Assembly (NCBI RefSeq): GCF_009687865.1
Contig: NZ_BLAE01000051.1
Coordinates: 24,527-88,526, forward strand
From: Acrocarpospora macrocephala
GTDB lineage: Bacteria > Actinomycetota > Actinomycetes > Streptosporangiales > Streptosporangiaceae
Length of the DNA stretch: 64,000 nucleotides
Direction: 5' to 3'
Shown here piece by piece: positions 42,453 to 51,247 of this stretch (the stretch's first letter is position 1; the number at the start of each line of letters is the position of its first letter). The notes under the pieces are model-generated. The model ran no database searches and had not been told where the DNA came from. It saw only the letters and a list, made by a program, of their open reading frames with translations. The position numbers and the translations under genes are program-made.

Positions 42453-43446
42453 GCCGTACGCCAACTCGTTGCCCCGGCGTCGGCAGCAACTGTCCGGCGA
42501 CGCGGGCGGTTACCGTCAGGCCCTTCCCGATCTCGACGTCGACCAGCAGGCGCACGAGGCCGTCGTGGCCGCGGAAGTCGATCGCGAGTGTCGTGGCAAG
42601 CGGGAGGCCGGGCCTCGGATCGGTGACCACGATCTGCTCGGGACGTACGAGCACGGAACCGGTACCGTGAGCAGACTCTGTCAGGGCGATGGTGCCGAGA
42701 GCCGTGACGGCTTTATCGCCGGCCAGCAGCGCAGGGATCGCGGTCAGTTCGCCGACGAAGGCGGCGACCGCGCGGTCGGCCGGTCGGCGGTAGATCTCCT
42801 CGGGCAGGCCCGCCTGGACGATCATGCCGTCGCGCAGGACGGCCACCTGCTTGGCGAGTGACAGCGCCTCGCTCAGATCGTGGGTCACCAGCAGGGTCGT
42901 GGTGTGGGTGGCCGCCAGCGCCGCCGTGACGGCGCGCCGGGTGTCCACGCGGAGTTCGGCGTCGAGGGCGGAGAAGGGTTCGTCGAGCAGCACGACGTCC
43001 GGCCGGGTGGCCAGAGCCCTGGCCAGTGCCACTCGCTGCTGCTCGCCCCCGGAGAGCTGATGGGGGTAGCGGCGCGCGTACCGGCGGTCGAGCGCGACGA
43101 GTTCGAGCAGTTCCGCGACGACCTGATCGTCGCGCCTGACGCGTCGCGGCAGTCCGAAAGTGACGTTCCCGGCCACCGTGAGGTGGGGGAACAGGTGCCC
43201 CTCCTGCGTCACGTAACCGATACGTCGCCGGTGCGACGGCACGTCGGTGACAGTGCTGCCGGCGATCGTCACGGTCCCCGCGTCGGGCCGGTCGAATCCG
43301 GCGATGATGCGCAGGAGCGTCGACTTGCCGCACCCCGAGCGTCCGATCAGCGCCGTCAGCTCTCCACCGGGAGCCGTCAGATCAAGTTCCTTGAGAACCG
43401 TCCGCGCGCCGAAAGACTTTGACAGGCCCGCCACCCGCACTGTCAT
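42421..43446 (-). CDS. Fe(III) ABC transporter ATP-binding protein (FbpC-like)
   Basis: The protein has 341 aa from ATG 43446, overlapping the permease stop. Walker A is GRSGCGKST, signature LSGGEQQRVALARAL, Walker B VVLLDEPFSALDA, then VTHDLSEA. A C-terminal TOBE-like region follows (SVLVRPEQIVVTDPRPG). With the permease and substrate-binding genes it forms an FbpABC-type importer. Confidence 0.9.
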   Translation of the reverse strand: MTVRVAGLSKSFGARTVLKELDLTAPGGELTALIGRSGCGKSTLLRIIAGFDRPDAGTVTIAGSTVTDVPSHRRRIGYVTQEGHLFPHLTVAGNVTFGLPRRVRRDDQVVAELLELVALDRRYARRYPHQLSGGEQQRVALARALATRPDVVLLDEPFSALDAELRVDTRRAVTAALAATHTTTLLVTHDLSEALSLAKQVAVLRDGMIVQAGLPEEIYRRPADRAVAAFVGELTAIPALLAGDKAVTALGTIALTESAHGTGSVLVRPEQIVVTDPRPGLPLATTLAIDFRGHDGLVRLLVDVEIGKGLTVTARVAGQLLPTPGQRVGVRLTGIALATGA

Positions 43447-44957
43447 GACTCGGCCATCCTGCTGCGCCGCGTCAGCAGATAGGCCGCAGGTGCCGACACG
43501 AGGATCATCAGCAGCGCGTACGGCGCCGCCTGCCCATAGTTGATCGATGTGGAACTGCTCCAGAACTGGGTCGCGAGGGTACGCGTGCCGATGGGAGCCA
43601 GCAGCAGCGTCGAGGTCAGCTCAGTGATGACGGCGAGAAACACCAGCGCCGAACCGGCTCCGACTCCTCGGGCGATCAAAGGCAGGGTGACTCGCAGCAA
43701 GACCGCGACAGGCCTGACGCCGAGGGAACGGGCGACATCGTCGAACTCCGGCGGCGTCTGCCGCAGCGCGGCTCGCAGGCTCACCATGGCCCGCGGCATG
43801 AACAGCACCGCGTACGCCGTGAGCAGCATGGCCGTGCTCTGGTAGAGCGACGGCAGGTACCGCACCGCGATGGTGATCAGCGCGAGCGCGACGACGATGC
43901 CGGGAAGCGAATTGCCCAGGTAGGTACTTCGTTCAACGAGCCGGCTCACCCGTCCAGGGCGTCTGATCGACAGCCAGGCCACCGGGAGGGCGAGGGTGGT
44001 GGTGACCGCCGCGCCGAGCAGGGCCAGAACGATCGACGTGCTCACCGTCCGCAGCAACTCGTCGGCGGGAAACGCGGTCGAGGTGCTGGTGAGCAGCCAG
44101 AACGCGATGCATCCCAGCGGCACGCCCAACGCCCCGGCCGCCAGCAGGACCAGGCCGCCGTACGCCACCGGTGCGGTGTGGCCCAGCCGGTGCGGGAGCG
44201 CGCGCCGTGCCGCGCCGGAGCCGACTCGGGCGAGGCGGGCGCGGCCGGTCAGCCCCAGCTCGCAGCCGAGCACCAGCAGGCACAGCAGGACGAGCACCCC
44301 GGCCAGCGCGGTGGCCGCGGCTCCGTTGAAAGTGGACTGGTACTGGTCGTAGATCGCGGTGGTGAAGGTGTCGAAGCGCAATGCCTGCAGGGCGCCGAAT
44401 TCGGCCAGCAGGTGCAGCGCCACCAGCAGCGCGCCGCCGGACATCGCGGGCCGCAACTGCGGCAGGACGATCCGGCCGAAGGTCGGCCAGGTGGTGTTGC
44501 CGAGGATCCGCGACTGCTCTTCGAGCGCGGGGTCGAGGCCGCGCAGCATGGCGGCCACCGGGAGGTAGACCAGCGGGTAGTAGGACAGCGTGGTGACGAG
44601 CACCGCGGCGCCCAGACCCGCGAACGACGGCGACAGCGAGTACCAGCCGAAGCTGTTCACGAAGGCCGGCACCGCGAGCGGCGCGACCATCAGGGCGGTC
44701 CACAACGGACGCCCGCGCAGGGTGGTCCGCTCGACGGCCCAGGCGGCGAGGGTGCCGACGGTCACGCACGCCGCGGTGCCCAGCACGACGAGGAGCACGG
44801 TGTTCGTGAGCAGCTCGCCGACGCGGGGCCGCCACAGCAGCCGGGCGGTGTCACCGTCAGCGAGCACGCCGGTGAGCACGTATCCGGCGGGGAGGAGCGT
44901 GAGCGCCGCCACGGCGACAGCCGGGACAAGGCGAAGCGCCGTGGGGATGGGGCTCAC
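43443..44957 (-). CDS. Fe(III) ABC transporter permease (FbpB-like, duplicated)
   Basis: The protein has 504 aa from GTG 44957, overlapping the binding-protein stop (GTGA). About twelve hydrophobic segments are arranged as two homologous halves, each with an EAA-like loop (ALEEQSRILGNTTWPTFGRIVLPQLRP; EFDDVARSLGVRPVAVLLRVTLPL). This fused double permease is typical of FbpB/SfuB-type iron importers. Confidence 0.9.
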   Translation of the reverse strand: MSPIPTALRLVPAVAVAALTLLPAGYVLTGVLADGDTARLLWRPRVGELLTNTVLLVVLGTAACVTVGTLAAWAVERTTLRGRPLWTALMVAPLAVPAFVNSFGWYSLSPSFAGLGAAVLVTTLSYYPLVYLPVAAMLRGLDPALEEQSRILGNTTWPTFGRIVLPQLRPAMSGGALLVALHLLAEFGALQALRFDTFTTAIYDQYQSTFNGAAATALAGVLVLLCLLVLGCELGLTGRARLARVGSGAARRALPHRLGHTAPVAYGGLVLLAAGALGVPLGCIAFWLLTSTSTAFPADELLRTVSTSIVLALLGAAVTTTLALPVAWLSIRRPGRVSRLVERSTYLGNSLPGIVVALALITIAVRYLPSLYQSTAMLLTAYAVLFMPRAMVSLRAALRQTPPEFDDVARSLGVRPVAVLLRVTLPLIARGVGAGSALVFLAVITELTSTLLLAPIGTRTLATQFWSSSTSINYGQAAPYALLMILVSAPAAYLLTRRSRMAES

Positions 44958-45988
44958 AGCAGGCCGACCCGCTGCATCTCCTCGATGACCTTCGGGCCGT
45001 TGAGCGTGTTGAGATCGACGGGAGGGATGTCCAGCTCCGCCAGCGGCTTCAGCTTCGGATTCGCCGCGACTCCGGTGCCGACGCTGTATTCCAGGGCATC
45101 GCTGTCAGCCAGCAGCTTCTGCCCTTCGGGGCCGCTCATGTAGGCGAGGAATCGCTGCGCTTCGGCAGGGTGCTTGCTCGACTTCAGGACGCCGCCGCCG
45201 GAGACGCTCAGGAACGCCCCGGCGTCCTTGTTGCCGAAGAACTTGAGCTTGGTGTTCGAACTGCCGGCGCCGCCGTCGGCCTGGTCGCCGTACCAGTAGT
45301 AGTGGTAGATGACCCCACCAGGAACCTCGCCCGCGTTGGCCGCCTTCATGATCGTGCTGTTGCCGCGGTAGATCTTGGCGTTGTCCTTGACGCCCTGGAG
45401 CCAGGCGGCCGCGGCGGCGTCGCCCTGGACCGCGTAGACGGCGCTGACGATCGCCTGGAAGTCGGCGCCGCTGGGGGAGATGCCGAACCGCCCCTTCCAC
45501 TCCGGCTTGGCCAGATCCATGATCGACTGGGGGAGCTGGGCGTCGGTCACCTGCGTGCTGTTGTAGACGAACACCGTCGAGCGGGCCGCGACGCCGACCC
45601 AGTCGCCCTTGCTGGAGGAGTACTCCGCCGGGACCTGCGCCTTCGTCGCCGCGTCTACGGGCGCGAACAGATCCTTGCTCGACACCAGCGCCATCGCGGG
45701 CGAGTTCTCGGTGATGAACACGTCGGCCGGGGAGGCCGCGCCCTCCGCGATGATCTGGTTGGCCAGCTCGAAGTCGCTGCCGTTGCGAACCTCCACTTTG
45801 ATGCCGGTCTTCGCCGTGAAGGCGTCGGCCCAGGCCTGACCGACCTCCTCGTGCTGCGCGTTGTACAGGACGAGCGCTGCCGTCGAGGGGGCGGCGCTGC
45901 TGGCGGGCGTGTCATCGGCGCCGCAGGCAGTGAGGCCGATCGCGGTCGTGACGGCAAGCGCGAGGAGGGTATGTCTGGTGGTGCGCAC
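44954..45988 (-). CDS. Fe(III) ABC transporter substrate-binding lipoprotein (FbpA-like)
   Basis: The protein has 344 aa from GTG 45988 with AGGAGA ~4 nt upstream. The lipobox is L-T-A-C. The mature part has VLYNAQHEEVGQAWADAFTAKTGIKVEVRNG, DVFITENSPAM and the tyrosine-rich iron-binding segment IYHYYWYGD. It captures ferric iron outside the membrane. An iron-box-like sequence lies 51-72 nt upstream. Confidence 0.9.
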   Translation of the reverse strand: MRTTRHTLLALAVTTAIGLTACGADDTPASSAAPSTAALVLYNAQHEEVGQAWADAFTAKTGIKVEVRNGSDFELANQIIAEGAASPADVFITENSPAMALVSSKDLFAPVDAATKAQVPAEYSSSKGDWVGVAARSTVFVYNSTQVTDAQLPQSIMDLAKPEWKGRFGISPSGADFQAIVSAVYAVQGDAAAAAWLQGVKDNAKIYRGNSTIMKAANAGEVPGGVIYHYYWYGDQADGGAGSSNTKLKFFGNKDAGAFLSVSGGGVLKSSKHPAEAQRFLAYMSGPEGQKLLADSDALEYSVGTGVAANPKLKPLAELDIPPVDLNTLNGPKVIEEMQRVGLL

Positions 45989-46023
45989 GCGGTCTCCTGA
46001 ATCCGATCTCCAAATGCCAAAAG

Positions 46024-46060
46024 AAGGCTAGCCTTCCCTTAGTTAGGGCTACCTCCCTAA
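46024..46060. promoter_or_regulatory. IdeR/DmdR-type iron-box-like region
   Basis: TTAGTTAGGGCTACC...CCTAA at 46039-46060 resembles the actinobacterial iron box (TTAGGTTAGGCTAACCTAA type). A perfect palindrome AAGGCTAGCCTT lies at 46024-46035. The region sits between the iron-importer operon and the divergent response-regulator gene, so iron-responsive repression of the importer, and perhaps of the two-component system, is likely. Confidence 0.6.
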
Positions 46061-46069
46061 AATTGGGGA

Positions 46070-46681
46070 GTGCCGTCACTACCCGTCCTGCTGCTCGACG
46101 ACCACCGGGTGTTCACCGACTCCCTGGCGCTGAGCCTCGACGTCGAGCCTGATCTGCGCTGCGTCGCCACCGCGCACACCGGGCGTGACGGCCTCGCCAA
46201 GGCCGCGGCGATCGACTTCGCCGTCGCCGTCGTCGACCTTCAGCTGCCCGACATGGGCGGGCTGCACGTCGTCGCCGAGTTGCGACGGCTGCGTCCCGGG
46301 GCGCGGATCGTCGTGCTCACCGCGCACGTGCGAGCCGACCTCGCCGAACGGGCGATCGCCGCCGGCGCGGTGGCGTTCCTGGGCAAGGACGCCCCGCTCA
46401 TCCGGATACTCGCCGCCATCCGGTCCGCCGACGCCGCGCACCCGATGGTCGACTCGGCGCCCCCGCGCCGGATCCGCCTCACCGATCGCGAGTACGACGT
46501 CCTGCGCGAACTCGGCCAAGGGCACGACGCCAGCCGCATCGCCGCGAGACTCGGAATCTCGCTGCACACCACGCGCGCCCACATCAAGGCGGTCATGGCG
46601 AAGCTCGGCGTCCACACCCAGCTTGACGCGGTGGTGTCGGCCGACCGGCTCGGTCTGATCACCATCGGCTCGGGATACTGA
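46070..46681 (+). CDS. NarL/LuxR-type response regulator
   Basis: The protein has 203 aa from GTG 46070. The receiver domain has LLLDDHRVF acidic pocket, phospho-acceptor D56 in AVVDLQLPD, and LTAHVRAD and LGKDAP for the Thr/Lys positions. The C-terminal LuxR helix-turn-helix is at ~137-195 (RLTDREYDVLRELGQGHDASRIAARLGISLHTTRAHIKAVMAKLGV). The start is only 10 nt from the iron-box-like sequence. It is 2 nt upstream of its sensor kinase. It may regulate the divergent iron importer. Confidence 0.88.
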   Translation: MPSLPVLLLDDHRVFTDSLALSLDVEPDLRCVATAHTGRDGLAKAAAIDFAVAVVDLQLPDMGGLHVVAELRRLRPGARIVVLTAHVRADLAERAIAAGAVAFLGKDAPLIRILAAIRSADAAHPMVDSAPPRRIRLTDREYDVLRELGQGHDASRIAARLGISLHTTRAHIKAVMAKLGVHTQLDAVVSADRLGLITIGSGY

Positions 46682-46683
46682 CC

Positions 46684-47988
46684 GTGTCAGCAAGGCGTCA
46701 TGTGCTGCGGCGCACGCTCGCCTGGCACGTGCTCCTCGCCGCCGCGATCGCCGTCGTCATCTGCGTGCTCATCACCCTTGGCGTGTGGCGATTCGCCGAA
46801 GACGACGCGCACCGGCGGGTGGAGACCGTCGCCCGCCAGGTCGCCGCGACGATGCTCGCGCCGATGATCGAACAGAACTTCCTGCGGCTGGATAGCTTCG
46901 GCCGGGGATATCTGCGCAGCCGCGTCGCTCCGTTCCTCAAGTCCGGCACGGTGCAACGGATCAAGGTCTTCAGGCTCGACGGCGAGCTGGCCACGGTGGT
47001 GTTCTCCGACGAGCCTCGCGTCGAGGGACTGTCGGGGCGCGTCGACTCCCAACTGGCCACCCGGCTGGACGCCGGCGATGTGCTCGTCCAGCCGGTGCCG
47101 AGGGACGCCGCGCATCGCTACGAGGCCAGCCTCCCGGGTAGCCGGCTGGAAGTCTTCTCCGGCTTCCGCGACGCCGGTGGCAACGACATGCGACTCGAGC
47201 TCTACCTGCCGGTGGACGTGGCCGGCACCTCGAGGAACGCGGCCTTCGTCCTGCTCCCGACGGTTCTGATCGGCATGCTGCTGCTCACCGCCGCCACCGT
47301 CCCGCTGTCGGTGACGCTGGCACGCCGGCTGGAGCGCGACCGTGCGGAACAGCGTGCGGCACGCGAGTACGGCCTCGCCGCCGCCGAACTCGCCCGGAGG
47401 GACCTGGCCCAACGACTGCACGACGGGGTCATCCCGGATCTCGCCGGAGTCGGCCTGCTCCTGCAGCGAGCCCAGCTGGGCTGGTCCCGGCATCACGACC
47501 TGCTCGACAAAGCGCAGGACCTGCTCGCGGGTGACCTGCGTGAGCTGCGCACGCTGCTGACGGAACTGGTTCCGGCCGACCTCGTCGGCCAGGACTTCGC
47601 GGGCTCACTCCATGACCTCGCCTCCCGGATCAGGGAAGGTGAGAGCTCTGGGCAGGGGCCGGCCGTTGACATCTCCGCCGTCGACCACTTGGACGAGCGG
47701 CTCGCCGTCGTCCTGTACCGGGTGGCCGGGGAGTTGCTCCGCAACGCGTTCCGGCACGCCCATGCCCGGACCGTGCGCGTCCGCGTCGTCGCGCTGGAGA
47801 CGGCGATCGAACTGACCGTCACCGACGACGGGATGGGATTCGATCCGCACCGAACCCGCCGCCCGGGCCACGTTGGCCTGCGGCTGGTCCAGCGGGTGAT
47901 CGATGACCACGGGGGGCAGCTTGTCGTGATCAGCGCGCCGGGCAGGGGGACCGCCGTGACCGTGTCCATGCCGTACGCGTCCGCGTAG
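46684..47988 (+). CDS. sensor histidine kinase, HisKA_3 family
   Basis: The protein has 434 aa from GTG 46684. Transmembrane segments are at ~13-35 and ~186-211, framing an extracytoplasmic sensor of ~150 residues. The phospho-accepting H246 is in DLAQRLHDGVIPDLAG. The ATPase domain has the N-box NAFRHAHA, G1 DDGMGFDP and G2 GHVGLRLV. It partners the NarL-type regulator upstream. The signal could be iron, haem or redox state at the envelope (inferred from neighbours). Confidence 0.88.
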   Translation: MSARRHVLRRTLAWHVLLAAAIAVVICVLITLGVWRFAEDDAHRRVETVARQVAATMLAPMIEQNFLRLDSFGRGYLRSRVAPFLKSGTVQRIKVFRLDGELATVVFSDEPRVEGLSGRVDSQLATRLDAGDVLVQPVPRDAAHRYEASLPGSRLEVFSGFRDAGGNDMRLELYLPVDVAGTSRNAAFVLLPTVLIGMLLLTAATVPLSVTLARRLERDRAEQRAAREYGLAAAELARRDLAQRLHDGVIPDLAGVGLLLQRAQLGWSRHHDLLDKAQDLLAGDLRELRTLLTELVPADLVGQDFAGSLHDLASRIREGESSGQGPAVDISAVDHLDERLAVVLYRVAGELLRNAFRHAHARTVRVRVVALETAIELTVTDDGMGFDPHRTRRPGHVGLRLVQRVIDDHGGQLVVISAPGRGTAVTVSMPYASA

Positions 47989-48036
47989 GCGGTGAGCGAG
48001 TGGGTATGGGTGCATGTGGGATCGGTGGGGTAGTCG

Positions 48037-48050
48037 TGGTAGCGCTACCA
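48037..48050. promoter_or_regulatory. perfect palindrome TGGTAGCGCTACCA upstream of the DyP-encapsulin pair
   Basis: A 14-bp perfect palindrome with central CG, the typical format of LacI-family operators, ending 13 nt before the DyP ATG. It would overlap the transcription or translation start region. It differs from the TGTWA-type operators at 54.4-54.6 kb. Confidence 0.55.
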
Positions 48051-48063
48051 GAGGGGAACGGCG

Positions 48064-49101
48064 ATGGCGGAGCCGCAGGCGGTGCTGAGCCCGCTGACGA
48101 GGGCGGCGCTCTTCCTCGTGGTGACGATCGATCCAGGAGGTGAGTCCCGCGTGCGGGCCTTGCTCCCCGAGCTGTCGGGTTTGCAGAGGGCTGTCGGTTT
48201 CCGCGCCCAGGAAGGCAGGTTGAGCTGCGTCACCGGGATCGGTTCACAGGCCTGGGACCGGTTGTTCGCCGGGCCGCGCCCCGCCGAGCTGCACCCGTTC
48301 CGCGAACTGGCCGGTCCTGTCCACCACGCGGTGGCCACACCCGGTGACCTGCTATTTCACATCCGGGCACAGCGGGCGGACCTGTGTTTCGCGCTGGGGG
48401 CGGAGATCATGGACCGGGTGCGGGACGCGGTGACGGTCCGCGATGAGGTGTCGGGTTTCAAGTATTTCGACGTACGAGACCTGCTGGGTTTCGTCGATGG
48501 CACGGAGAACCCGGTAGGCCCGGCGGCCGATGCCGCCGTCCTGATCGGCGCGGAGGACCCGCTCTTTGCCGGCGGGAGTTATGTGATCGTGCAGAAGTAT
48601 GTGCACGATCTGCAGGCGTGGAACGCCCTGCCGGTTGAAGCCCAGGAGATGGTGATCGGCCGCAGGAAGCTGTCCGACGTCGAACTGGACGACACCGTCA
48701 AGCCGCCCGACTCCCACGTCGCGCTGACCACCATCGTCGATCCCGACGGCACCGAGCGCCAGATCCTGCGGGACAACATGCCCTTCGGTTCCGTGGGGCG
48801 CGGCGAGTTCGGCACGTACTTCATCGGCTACGCCCGTACTCCGGCGGTCACCGAACGGATGCTGGAGCGGATGTTCCTCGGCGATCCACCGGCCAGACAT
48901 GACCGGATCCTGGATTTTTCCGTCCCCGTGACCGGCACCCTGTTCTTCGTCCCGAGTGCCGACTTCCTCGACGACCCGCCCGACCCGCCCGCCCTCGCGG
49001 CCGCGCAACCGGTCGACGCCGCGACGCGCGCGCCATCCGAACCTGACAGGCGGATGCCGAAATCCCTGGGGATCGGGGATCTCAAAGGGAGCGAATTCTG
49101 A
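48064..49101 (+). CDS. DyP-type haem peroxidase with encapsulin-targeting C-terminus
   Basis: The protein has 345 aa from ATG 48064. The diagnostic GFVDGTENP carries the catalytic D145; the proximal haem His is H218 in PDSHVAL; the distal Arg is in RQILRDNMPFG. The last ~17 residues, after a Pro/Ala-rich linker, read MPKSLGIGDLKGSEF-like, which matches encapsulin cargo-loading peptides (S-L-G-I-G-D-L-K/R-G). The encapsulin gene follows with a 1-nt overlap. Function: peroxidase packaged inside a protein nanocompartment, probably for oxidative stress. Confidence 0.95.
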   Translation: MAEPQAVLSPLTRAALFLVVTIDPGGESRVRALLPELSGLQRAVGFRAQEGRLSCVTGIGSQAWDRLFAGPRPAELHPFRELAGPVHHAVATPGDLLFHIRAQRADLCFALGAEIMDRVRDAVTVRDEVSGFKYFDVRDLLGFVDGTENPVGPAADAAVLIGAEDPLFAGGSYVIVQKYVHDLQAWNALPVEAQEMVIGRRKLSDVELDDTVKPPDSHVALTTIVDPDGTERQILRDNMPFGSVGRGEFGTYFIGYARTPAVTERMLERMFLGDPPARHDRILDFSVPVTGTLFFVPSADFLDDPPDPPALAAAQPVDAATRAPSEPDRRMPKSLGIGDLKGSEF

Positions 49102-49910
49102 TGGACAACCTGCATCGGGAACTGGCGCCGATCTCCGCGGTCGCCTGGGCCGACCTGGAGAATGAGGCCGGGCGTACCTTCCGGCGCCACGTGGCCGGCC
49201 GTCGCATCGTCGATGTCGCCGGCCCGGGAGGGGTTCTGCTGTCGGCGGTCGGCACCGGCCACCTGCAGGCCCTTCATCCTCACTCGGAGGGCATCATCGT
49301 CCATGCCCGCCGCTCCCAGCCGATCATCGAACTGCGCGTGCCCTTCACCGTCGACCGGCAGCAGGTCGATGACGTCGAACGCGGGGCGAAGGACGCGGAC
49401 TGGCAGCCGGTCAAGGACGCCGCCCGCCAGATCGCCTTCGCCGAAGACCGCGCGATCTTCGAAGGATACGCCGAGGCCGGCATCACCGGCCTTCGCGCCG
49501 CCTCCGCCAACCCGGCCATCGCGCTCCCGCCCCACGTGCGCGACTATCCCACCGCCATCAGCCAGGCCGTGACCGCGCTGCGCTTGGCCGGCGTCAACGG
49601 CCCGTACACGCTGGCCCTCGGCGCCGACGCCTACACCGCCGTCAGCGAGGCCGCCGACCAGGGTTACCCGATCAAGGACCACATCACCGAACTCGTGGAC
49701 GGCGAGCCCATCTGGGCACCCGCCATCGACGGCGCCTTCCTGCTGTCCACCCGCGGCGGCGACTTCGAACTGCACATCGGCCAGGACGTCTCGATCGGCT
49801 ACCTCGCGCACGACACCACGAACATCCAGCTGTACTTCCAGGAGACACTGACCTTCCTGGTCTACGCCGGCGAGGCCGCGGTGGCACTGTCGGCACCGGC
49901 CGCAAGCTAG
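49101..49910 (+). CDS. encapsulin shell protein, family 1 (linocin M18-like)
   Basis: The protein has 269 aa from ATG 49101 (TGATG junction). It has the HK97-fold encapsulin pattern: NLHRELAPISAVAWADLENEAGRTFRRHVAGRRIVDV, LPPHVRDYPTAISQAV, YTLALGADAYTAVSEA and HIGQDVSIGYLAHDTTNIQLYFQETLTFLV. It self-assembles into a shell that loads the DyP peroxidase encoded upstream. Its TAG lies inside the CTAG shared with the convergent FAD-oxidoreductase gene. Confidence 0.95.
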   Translation: MDNLHRELAPISAVAWADLENEAGRTFRRHVAGRRIVDVAGPGGVLLSAVGTGHLQALHPHSEGIIVHARRSQPIIELRVPFTVDRQQVDDVERGAKDADWQPVKDAARQIAFAEDRAIFEGYAEAGITGLRAASANPAIALPPHVRDYPTAISQAVTALRLAGVNGPYTLALGADAYTAVSEAADQGYPIKDHITELVDGEPIWAPAIDGAFLLSTRGGDFELHIGQDVSIGYLAHDTTNIQLYFQETLTFLVYAGEAAVALSAPAAS

Positions 49911-51244
49911 CGTGCGCCGATCACCCCGCGCGTGCGGAGGCGGGCCTGCAGCACGGCGGCGTCCAGGCTGCGGGCGTCATGGCCGCCGAGGGCGGTGAGC
50001 GCGGCGGCGCAGCCGGCGGCCTCACCGGTAGTGAAGCAGGTGGCGGTGATGCGGGCGGATCCGTTGGCCTCGTGGGTCGTGGACACGCAGCGGCCGCCGG
50101 CGAGCAGGTTGGCGAAGTCGCGCGCGACCAGGATGCCGTACGGGATGTCGTAGGCGGCGGCGACCGCGTCGGTATGCGACAGCCCGGGCGAGTGGGCGTC
50201 GTGCACGTCGATGGGGAAGGCGCCGAGGCCGACGCTCTGGGCGTGGCGTCGCCCTCCTGCCACGTCCTGGCGGGTCAGCGTGGCCAGGCCGGCGATGCGC
50301 CGTGACTCGCGTACGCCGACCCGGTCGGCCACCTCGGCCAGGTAGGCCCGCCGCCCGCCGGGAACGTAGTCGCGGAACCACGACACGGCCTCCATGACCT
50401 GCTCGGCCAGGACGAGGTACGCCTCGCCTCGGCGGCGGTCCGGGTCGGCGGCGGTCCGGGTGAGGTTGAGCACCGCCTCGCCCCGGGTGGGCCATCCGGC
50501 CAGGTGCAGCTCGGTACGCCGCCAGGACAGGCGGCCGTCCGCATGGCCCTTGGCGAGCAGGTCACCGAAGCCCCACAGATTGACGTGGTCGTCGTCGGGG
50601 GAACCGACGCGGCCGCCGCTCCGGAAGTCCCCAGGGTTGGCGGCGGCGTACCGCAGCAGCGGATCGAAGTCCACCCCGCCGACCTTGAGCAGCAGCGAGG
50701 TCGGCTGGGTGGCGGCGGCGCCGTCGGTCTGGATCGCGGCTCCGGCGAGGTGAAACACCACGGCGTCGCCGGAGCAGTCGACGACGACGGTCGGCTCGAT
50801 CGTCGTCCGGCCGGCGCCCGGGGTCTCGGTGCTGACCTCGCGGATCACACCGGCGTCCGCGGCCACGCCGACCACCGGGGTGCTGAGCAGCAGCCGTACC
50901 CCGGCCCGGCGCAGCAGGATCGCCTCGCACATGGACAGCTCGGCGTGATTGACCGGGGTGCGGGTCGCGGTGTAAGCGGTGTCATCGGGGATGTGGCCGG
51001 GCGAGCCGCCGTACTCCTGGAGCAGGGTGATGATGCGCTGGCCGACGCCGCCGGTCGCCTGGTTTCCGGCCGCGTCGTGGAAGCCCGCGCTGTGCTCCAG
51101 GAGCTGGCGGGCCAGCGTCCCGCCGACATGCCCGGTGGCCTCTACCAGCAGCGTGGCGGCGCCGGTCTCGGCCGCGGCGATGGCGGCCGCCACGCCGGCC
51201 GAGCCGGCGCCCACGACCAGCACCTGGGGACGGGTGTATGACAC
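49907..51244 (-). CDS. FAD-dependent oxidoreductase (FAD_oxidored family)
   Basis: The protein has 445 aa from GTG 51244, 3 nt after the permease stop. It has an N-terminal dinucleotide-binding VVGAGSAGVAAAIAAAE, GGTLARQLLEHSAGFHD, TVVVDCSGDAVVFHLAG and a C-terminal GRCVSTTHEANGSARITATCFTTGEAAG. This family oxidises sugar-like or polyol substrates and often accompanies sugar importers. It is the last gene of the minus-strand CUT1 operon (54388 to 49907). Substrate unknown. Confidence 0.85.
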   Translation of the reverse strand: MSYTRPQVLVVGAGSAGVAAAIAAAETGAATLLVEATGHVGGTLARQLLEHSAGFHDAAGNQATGGVGQRIITLLQEYGGSPGHIPDDTAYTATRTPVNHAELSMCEAILLRRAGVRLLLSTPVVGVAADAGVIREVSTETPGAGRTTIEPTVVVDCSGDAVVFHLAGAAIQTDGAAATQPTSLLLKVGGVDFDPLLRYAAANPGDFRSGGRVGSPDDDHVNLWGFGDLLAKGHADGRLSWRRTELHLAGWPTRGEAVLNLTRTAADPDRRRGEAYLVLAEQVMEAVSWFRDYVPGGRRAYLAEVADRVGVRESRRIAGLATLTRQDVAGGRRHAQSVGLGAFPIDVHDAHSPGLSHTDAVAAAYDIPYGILVARDFANLLAGGRCVSTTHEANGSARITATCFTTGEAAGCAAALTALGGHDARSLDAAVLQARLRTRGVIGAR

Positions 51245-51247
51245 GGT

